64,000 bases of DNA, from contig NZ_JAKSYJ010000114.1 in NCBI RefSeq assembly GCF_022829365.1, positions 124,001-188,000 of the forward strand. The letters run 5' to 3'. Position numbers and translations under genes: made by a program. Shown here piece by piece: positions 59,011 through 64,000 of this stretch. The first letter of the stretch is position 1; every line of letters begins with the position of its first letter. This DNA is from Methylobacterium sp. J-077. GTDB taxonomy: Bacteria > Pseudomonadota > Alphaproteobacteria > Rhizobiales > Beijerinckiaceae. The notes beneath the pieces were generated by a model. That model worked only from the letters and a program-made list of their open reading frames with translations, was not told the origin of the DNA and did no database searches.

Positions 59011-60258
59011 ATGAGCCAAGCCTCTCCTGAGATCGTCCTGGTTCCCCGCGGTGAGGCCGGCCATTTCCTGCCGGCGGCCCTCGGCTGGATGGGCAAGCCG
59101 GTCACCGTGACGGCCCACCCCGGCGCTTCCAATCACATCCTGTGCCTGCCGGTGCTCGATTTCGTCCGCCTCGGCTTCCCGGAGGCGAACGGGCGGCTGG
59201 ACCTGCTCGAGCCCGGCGATGTCGAGAATCTGCGCTCCGGCCGGGCGGCCCTGTTGCTCGACCTGTCGAACGAGGGGCCGGGCCTGCACGCCCCGACCTT
59301 CGAGGCCCTGCACCGCAACCTCGAAGCGCTCGGCATCCCGCGGGCGCAGGTCGTCCTAGTCAGCCAGAACCGGCTGCTGCGGCTCGATTACGAGGGGCTC
59401 TACGGCGAGGGCCTGCGCTTCTGGACCTTCGATTTCTTCCCGCTCCAGGTCGCCCTCTGGCTCGACGCCGAGGCCGGCCCAAAACTCTTCCCCCAGCATC
59501 CCCTCGACCGGACCGGCGACGCGCCGCTCGCTCACGCCGCCGGCCCGGCCCGGTTCCTCTGCCAGAACGCGGCCCTGCGCTGGCACCGGGTGCTGCTCTA
59601 CCGCTGGTTCCAGCTCAACGAGCTGGAAAGCGACGGCCTGATCTCGTTCCACGGGATCGGCGCCGACAACCCGAAGGCGGGCGGGATCGACGTGTTCCAC
59701 GCGCCGCCGGAGATCGGCACAGCCTTCGGGCCGCTGCTGGCCGATATCGGCACCTGGATCCCCCGGCAGGCCAGGCTGCTCGATACCCCGGCGCCGGGCG
59801 GCGACATGGTGTTGACGCTCGATTCCCAGGCCTATGCGGCTTCCGACCTGACCATCATCTCCGAGACCGATTTTTTTGAAGTGGGCGTCGAGCGCATCAC
59901 CGAGAAATCGCTGAAGGCCGCCGCCATGGGGCTGCCCTTCGTGATGGTCGGCGCCCCCCGCGCCGTCGCGCTCCTGTCGGAACTAGGCTTCCACACCTTC
60001 GGCAGCCTGATCGACCACCATTACGACCGGATCACCGACCCGATCGAGCGTCTGCCGCAGGTGTTCCGGTCGATCGCGGCGGCCTGGGCCGATTGCAAGC
60101 GCGACCGCACCGCCTGGCAGCGCCGGGCATGGGAGCAGGCCGAGGCGAATGTCGCGCATGCGCGCCACGGGCTGCTGCGGCAGCTCGACCGGGTGATGGT
60201 CGCGCCGCTGGTGGACCGCCTGGCCCGGTTCATGGAAACGGGCACCCTCGTGCACTGA
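59011..60258 (+). CDS. Unknown conserved protein, glycosyltransferase-like C-terminal part
   Basis: A 415-residue protein with no signal and no clear membrane segment. I do not recognise the family. The C-terminal third has SETDFFEVGVERITEKSLKAAAMGLPFVMVGAPRAVALLSELGFHTFGSLIDHHYDRITDPIERL. This pattern (a Glu-Lys pair followed by PFV, then LGF.TF and a YD.I.D..ER end) is seen in some proteins of capsule or phage-surface clusters. An enzymatic role is only suggested. It starts about 95 bases after the transporter, without a link to it. GTG/ATG alternatives exist; ATG at 59011 is chosen. Confidence 0.7.
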   Translation: MSQASPEIVLVPRGEAGHFLPAALGWMGKPVTVTAHPGASNHILCLPVLDFVRLGFPEANGRLDLLEPGDVENLRSGRAALLLDLSNEGPGLHAPTFEALHRNLEALGIPRAQVVLVSQNRLLRLDYEGLYGEGLRFWTFDFFPLQVALWLDAEAGPKLFPQHPLDRTGDAPLAHAAGPARFLCQNAALRWHRVLLYRWFQLNELESDGLISFHGIGADNPKAGGIDVFHAPPEIGTAFGPLLADIGTWIPRQARLLDTPAPGGDMVLTLDSQAYAASDLTIISETDFFEVGVERITEKSLKAAAMGLPFVMVGAPRAVALLSELGFHTFGSLIDHHYDRITDPIERLPQVFRSIAAAWADCKRDRTAWQRRAWEQAEANVAHARHGLLRQLDRVMVAPLVDRLARFMETGTLVH

Positions 60259-60271
60259 CCCGCGCCCTGTT

Positions 60272-60895
60272 GTGATTTCCGGCATTCCGATCGCGCCCCG
60301 GCGCTGCACCGCCTGCGACCGCGACCACTACGTCCCGGTGCGGTACTGTCCGTTCTGCGGCGCGGAGCAGGCGCAGCCGGACGCCGAAGCGCCAACTCCG
60401 CCTTCACCGCCGCCAATGGTGCCGGCGGCGGCTCCGGCCAGCGTCGCCGTGGAGCCGACATCGCCTCCCGAACCACCGGCCGCGGAGCCGCCGCCGGCAG
60501 CCGCGCCGGACCCGGCGCCGCCGAGACCGATCCCGTCGGCACGCCCGGACCCGCCCCAGCGCAAAGGACGGGTCCGGCTCCGCCAGGTCGTGCTGGCGCT
60601 CGGGGCCATCGTGGGTCTGGCGGCCCTGGCGCTGGCGCGCCGCGATGTCGTCCCGGCGCCAATACGGATCGAGGTCGGGGCGGCCTGGACGCCGGTAGCG
60701 CTGAAATCCTTTCGGAACGTCGCGGCGCTGCGGATCACCGCGGAGGGCGTGGTCAGCCTGCGCCTCGACGGCGAACGGGTGCAGCGCATCAGCCCGTCGA
60801 GCGGCGCGACGTTGCGGCCCAGGACCCTGCGGAGCCTGGAACTGCGCGCCGGCCGCGGTCCTGTCACCGTGACGCTGACGCCCCGGGGCGAGTGA
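60272..60895 (+). CDS. Zinc-ribbon, proline-rich membrane protein
   Basis: A 207-residue protein. A zinc ribbon (CTAC ... CPFCG, about residues 12-29) is followed by an 60-70 residue Pro/Ala linker (about 33-95), one membrane segment (VVLALGAIVGLAALALAR, about 105-122) and a short beta-rich C-terminal domain. GTG at 60272 lies 13 bases after the preceding gene, suggesting co-transcription. The architecture resembles DUF-type zinc-ribbon proteins of unknown use. It is unusual in having the soluble C-terminal part on the far side of the membrane. Confidence 0.75.
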   Translation: MISGIPIAPRRCTACDRDHYVPVRYCPFCGAEQAQPDAEAPTPPSPPPMVPAAAPASVAVEPTSPPEPPAAEPPPAAAPDPAPPRPIPSARPDPPQRKGRVRLRQVVLALGAIVGLAALALARRDVVPAPIRIEVGAAWTPVALKSFRNVAALRITAEGVVSLRLDGERVQRISPSSGATLRPRTLRSLELRAGRGPVTVTLTPRGE

Positions 60896-60926
60896 CCGGG
60901 CGGGGCTCCGTGCGGCCGCGGCGGCC

Positions 60927-62411
60927 TCAATCGACAACCTGCCGCACCGTCTCGGCCATGCGCCGAACCGCCGGCTCGATCGCCCGCTCGGGCACCGCCG
61001 CGTAGCCGAGCAGCAGCCCCGGCTCCGGCGGCCCAGCATGGTAGGCCGAGAGCGCCACCGTCGAGATCCCGGCCCGGCCGAGGCGCGCGACCGCGTCGGC
61101 ATCGCCGCGGGCGGCGGGCCAGGCCGGGCCAGGCCGCGCGATCAGGTGCATCCCGCCCTCCATCGGGGCGACCGCGATCACGTCGGCGGCGTGGCGGCGG
61201 GCGGCCTCGACCAGAACCTCCTGGCGCAGGGCGTAGAGCCGCCGGGTCCGGCGCAGGTGGCCGGCGAGATGCCCGTCCTCGATGAACCGGGCCAGCGCCC
61301 ATTGGCCGATCCCCGGGGGCGCCGGGCCGGTCTCGGCGAGCGCCTGGTTCACCGGCGCCACGAGACCCCGCGGCAGGACCAGGTAGCTGAGGCCGAGCGC
61401 GGGCAGCAGGAGCTTGGAGAAGCTGCCGACATAGATCACCCGGCCGCCGCGATCCAAGGCCCGCAGCGGTGCGAGCGGACGCCCGGCATAGCGGTAGGCG
61501 CCGTCGTAATCGTCCTCGACGATCCAGCCCGAGGCGGCGTCCGCCCAGGCCAGGAGGTCGAGCCGGTTCTCCAGGCTCATGGCGTGGCCCAGGGGATAAT
61601 GATGGGCCGGCGTCACCACGGCGAGCCGTGCGCCGTGGAGCAACACCCCGGCCCCGGCCACCGAGAGGCCGCCGGGTCCGACCGGGATCGGGACCGGGCG
61701 CAGGCCGGCGCTCGCGAGCGCCTGGGCGATCCCGGGAAAGCCCGGCTCCTCGACGAGCGCGGTCTCCCCGGGATCGAGCAACAGTTCGGCGAGCAGGCGC
61801 AGGCTCTGGCGGATGCCGGCGGTGACGATCACGTCGTCGGCCTCGCAGGCCACGCCCCGCGCCTGCGCCAGATAGCCGGCGATGGCCGCCCGGAGCGCCG
61901 GCGAGCCGCGGGGATCGGGCCGCTCCGCCGGGCCGTGGCGCCACTCGGCCTGGAGCAGGCGCGCCCAGACCGCGAACGGGAAGGCGTCGAGCGCCGGCCG
62001 TCCGAGTGCGAAGGCATCGGGTACGCCGGGGCCGGCCATGAACTGCCGGGCCGGCGCCGCCACGAGTCGGGCGCCCCGGCGCGACAGCCTGGGCATCTTC
62101 GCGCTCGTCGACTGCGCCGCGGCATGCGTTAGGGGCAGGGTGTCGTCCGGCAGCATCGCGGCGACGCGGGTGGCCGAGCCGGACCGCGCCGTGAGGTAGC
62201 CCTCCGCGATGAGCTGCTCCAGGGCGAGCACCACCGTGCCCCGGGCGCAGCCGAGATCGGCGGCCATCACCCGCGAGGCCGGCAGCCGGGCGCCGCGGGG
62301 CAAGCGCCGGTCGAGGATGGCCGCGCGCAACCCCTCCCGCAGCTGCGCATGCAGCGGAACCGAGGATGCCGGATCGAGGCTGACGGGCGGCGGCAGCGGG
62401 CCCCGGGCCAT
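60927..62411 (-). CDS. MocR-type (GntR/aminotransferase) transcriptional regulator
   Basis: A 494-residue protein with an N-terminal GntR winged helix (about 12-80: VPLHAQLREGLRAAILDRRLPRGARLPASR) joined to a fold-type I aminotransferase domain. The PLP lysine is in GSFSKLLLPALGLSYLVLP. MocR members bind PLP or an amino-acid adduct to sense metabolites. It is divergent from paiB, and an inverted repeat lies between them, so paiB-GNAT is the likely target. Start ATG at 62411 is used over the longer frame, as the extension covers the operator. Confidence 0.9.
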   Translation of the reverse strand: MARGPLPPPVSLDPASSVPLHAQLREGLRAAILDRRLPRGARLPASRVMAADLGCARGTVVLALEQLIAEGYLTARSGSATRVAAMLPDDTLPLTHAAAQSTSAKMPRLSRRGARLVAAPARQFMAGPGVPDAFALGRPALDAFPFAVWARLLQAEWRHGPAERPDPRGSPALRAAIAGYLAQARGVACEADDVIVTAGIRQSLRLLAELLLDPGETALVEEPGFPGIAQALASAGLRPVPIPVGPGGLSVAGAGVLLHGARLAVVTPAHHYPLGHAMSLENRLDLLAWADAASGWIVEDDYDGAYRYAGRPLAPLRALDRGGRVIYVGSFSKLLLPALGLSYLVLPRGLVAPVNQALAETGPAPPGIGQWALARFIEDGHLAGHLRRTRRLYALRQEVLVEAARRHAADVIAVAPMEGGMHLIARPGPAWPAARGDADAVARLGRAGISTVALSAYHAGPPEPGLLLGYAAVPERAIEPAVRRMAETVRQVVD

Positions 62412-62442
62412 GCGGAAAGCGGTCCAGTCGGATTTCGGAAAC

Positions 62443-62462
62443 CGGACCTTTTGCCTGGTCCG
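62443..62462. promoter_or_regulatory. Inverted repeat between MocR gene and paiB
   Basis: CGGACC - 8 bases - GGTCCG is a perfect inverted repeat, and a further GGTCC lies at 62421-62425. MocR regulators often recognise direct plus inverted copies like this. Confidence 0.55.
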
Positions 62463-62503
62463 CCGCAAGGTCAAGCAAGGCGGCGTCAGGAAGGACGGAT
62501 TCG

Positions 62504-63130
62504 ATGTACCAGCCGCCGCAGTTCCGGAACGACACGCGCGCGGCGCAGCACGGGCTGATCCGCGCGCATCCGCTCGGCCTGCTGGTCACCGGCGGCGCGG
62601 GCGGCCTGATTGCCAACCCCGTGCCGTTCCTGCTGGACGAGGCCGGCGCCCACGGCACCCTGCGCGCCCATCTCGCCCGGGCCAACCCGCAATGGCAGGC
62701 GCTGGCCGAGGCCGAGGACTGCCTCGTCGTATTCCAGGGACCACAGGGCTACGTCACCCCCGGCTGGTACGCGAGCAAGCGCGAGCACGGCCGGGTGGTG
62801 CCGACCTGGAACTACGCCACTGTCCATGCCTGGGGCCGGCCGCTTGTGATCGACGATGCGGACTGGCTGCGCCGCCAGATCGCCGATCTCACCGCCCTGC
62901 GCGAGGCTCCGCGCGCCGAGCCCTGGGCGGTGGACGACGCGCCCGCGCCGTTCGTGGCGGCGCAGCTGCGTGCCATCGTCGGAGTCGAGATCCCGATCAC
63001 CCGCATCGAAGGGAAGTGGAAGATGAGCCAGAACAGGTCCGAGGCCGACCGCGCCGGCGTGATCGCCGGGATGCGGGCGGAGGGCGAGACGATCCTCGCC
63101 GACATGGTCGCCGAGCGGAGCGGATCGTGA
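62504..63130 (+). CDS. paiB: PaiB-family FMN-binding protein
   Basis: A 208-residue FMN-binding split-barrel protein of the PaiB group. It opens MYQPPQFRNDTRAAQHGLIRAHPLG, and has KREHGRVVPTWNYATVHAWG and GKWKMSQNR, the conserved regions. PaiB was named as a repressor of protease and sporulation genes in Bacillus; flavin-binding is clear, regulation less so. It is coupled to a GNAT gene and is divergent from the MocR regulator. Confidence 0.92.
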   Translation: MYQPPQFRNDTRAAQHGLIRAHPLGLLVTGGAGGLIANPVPFLLDEAGAHGTLRAHLARANPQWQALAEAEDCLVVFQGPQGYVTPGWYASKREHGRVVPTWNYATVHAWGRPLVIDDADWLRRQIADLTALREAPRAEPWAVDDAPAPFVAAQLRAIVGVEIPITRIEGKWKMSQNRSEADRAGVIAGMRAEGETILADMVAERSGS

Positions 63131-63843
63131 GCCAGCGCCTCGACGCCTTCGGTCAGCCGATCGGCCCGGCCCTGCCGGACTGGACCCCGCGTCCGCGTCC
63201 GCCGCGGACACCTCTGGAGGGCCGTACCTGCCGGGTCGTGCCGCTCGATGCCGAAGCCCATACGGCCGGCCTGTTCGCCGCGTACAGCGCGGCGCCCGAC
63301 CGGCGGAACTGGACCTATCTGCCCGACGAGATGCCGGAGAGCGAGGCCGAATTTCGCACCCGGCTCGAGGCCCGGGCCACGAGCGCGGATCCGCTGTTCC
63401 ACGCGATCCTCGACCGGGCGAGCGGCGCGCCGCTGGGGATCGCCTCGTATCTCCGGATCGATCCGGGCAACGGCGTGATCGAGGTCGGCCATCTGCATTT
63501 CGGCCCGCGGCTCCAGCGCGCGCCTGCGGCGACCGAGGCGATGGCGCTGATGATGGCCCGGGCCTTCGACGACCTCGGCTACCGCCGCTACGAGTGGAAA
63601 TGCGACAGCCTCAACGCCCCGTCCCGGGCAGCGGCGCTCCGCCTGGGCTTCACCTTCGAGGGCATTTTTCGCAATGCCACCGTGGTGAAGGGCCGTTCCC
63701 GCGACACGGCGTGGTTCTCGATCACCGACGCGGACTGGCCGCGGGTGCGGGCGGGCTTCACGGCGTGGCTCGACCCGGCGAACTTCGATGCGGACGGGCG
63801 CCAGATCCGCGGGCTTGCCGAGTTGCGCGCTGCGGCCGGATGA
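63127..63843 (+). CDS. GNAT-family N-acetyltransferase
   Basis: A 238-residue acetyltransferase of the RimJ/RimL type. The core includes IEVGHLHFGPRLQRAPAATEAMALMM (acetyl-CoA region) and YEWKCDSLNAPSRAAALRLGFTFEGIFRN, the RimL-like block. GTG at 63127 overlaps the paiB stop. Substrate is unknown. The N-terminal 30 residues (DAFGQPIGPALPDWTPRPRPP) match the typical extension of this subgroup. Confidence 0.88.
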   Translation: MSQRLDAFGQPIGPALPDWTPRPRPPRTPLEGRTCRVVPLDAEAHTAGLFAAYSAAPDRRNWTYLPDEMPESEAEFRTRLEARATSADPLFHAILDRASGAPLGIASYLRIDPGNGVIEVGHLHFGPRLQRAPAATEAMALMMARAFDDLGYRRYEWKCDSLNAPSRAAALRLGFTFEGIFRNATVVKGRSRDTAWFSITDADWPRVRAGFTAWLDPANFDADGRQIRGLAELRAAAG

Positions 63844-63845
63844 GG

Positions 63846-64000
63846 TCAGCCCCCGGCGGCCAAGAACGCCTCCGCAGTGCGCAGGCTCAGCGCCATGATG
63901 GTGAGCGCAGGGTTCGCCGCGAGCGAGCTCGGGAAGGTCGAGCCGTCGCAGATCCACAGATTGCCGATGTCGAAGCTGCGGCCGACGGGATCGACCACCG
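63846..64000 (-). CDS. GMC-family oxidoreductase, C-terminal part
   Basis: The last 51 residues of a GMC flavoenzyme (choline dehydrogenase/glucose oxidase group); the rest lies beyond the window. The C-terminal signature GNLWICDGSTFPSSLAANPALTI followed by MALSLRTAEAF is diagnostic; the FAD-contacting Asn-Pro is present. It converges on the GNAT gene. Confidence 0.9.
   Translation of the reverse strand, partial: VVDPVGRSFDIGNLWICDGSTFPSSLAANPALTIMALSLRTAEAFLAAGG

Overview
The window reads as a chromosomal segment of a high-GC alphaproteobacterium, most likely Methylobacterium or a close relative. GC content is around 70%, coding density is high, and GTG/TTG starts are common. Typical pairings are present: ChvE-GguA-GguB sugar uptake, miaB-phoH-ybeY-corC-lnt, a LOV histidine kinase with a single-domain regulator, a BA14K-type secreted protein and DUF2934/DUF6481 proteins. 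The genus call is inference from gene content, not from a marker gene. I saw no rRNA, tRNA, CRISPR array, phage block or insertion sequence.

Layout. 1-3.4 kb: start of atpH (cut by the window edge), two thioredoxin-fold proteins and argG. 3.5-6.4 kb: an internally duplicated hypothetical protein, mtgA diverging from ispA, and a small membrane protein. 6.4-10.3 kb: the chvE-gguA-gguB sugar ABC operon on the minus strand. 10.8-15.3 kb: an SDR, a cyclic-nucleotide-binding/patatin fusion, an epoxide-hydrolase-like enzyme and a His-rich secreted peptide. 15.4-25 kb: mutS, a LOV-type light-sensing kinase with its response regulator, an AmpG-like permease, an EcsC protein, an MgtC protein and ilvA. 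25-26.6 kb: two toxin-antitoxin modules side by side (ParDE, and DUF433/DUF5615). 26.6-33.4 kb: dgkA, an AbrB-like transporter, an exported argininosuccinate-lyase homologue, divergent oxyR/katA and a BA14K-like protein. 33.5-40.7 kb: one minus-strand run, miaB, phoH, ybeY, corC, lnt and a CynX-type MFS gene, joining tRNA modification, rRNA maturation and envelope lipoprotein maturation. 40.9-46.1 kb: lldP, an acyltransferase, tsaB-rimI and an Nfu-type Fe-S protein. 46.2-50 kb: small hypothetical, secreted and coiled-coil proteins. 50.3-58.9 kb: ureidoglycolate lyase, an AtzG/AtzE/HpxZ (AtzGEH-like) cassette and a complete dipeptide-type ABC transporter, all on the plus strand. 59-64 kb: an unknown 415-residue protein, a zinc-ribbon membrane protein, a MocR regulator divergent from paiB-GNAT, and the C-terminal end of a GMC oxidoreductase.

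How genes work together. The 50.3-58.9 kb block is the most coherent accessory unit. It joins ureide/purine-nitrogen chemistry (AllA, AtzG, AtzE, HpxZ) to a five-component importer and looks like a nitrogen-scavenging locus whose substrate is not settled. OxyR and KatA form a peroxide-response pair with an ATAG-N7-CTAT site between them. Both ABC operons have strong RNA hairpins directly after the binding-protein gene, which fits extra expression of the periplasmic component. Dispersed palindromic repeats lie at about 18.2, 22.5, 28.2, 38.15, 40.8 and 54.7-54.9 kb.
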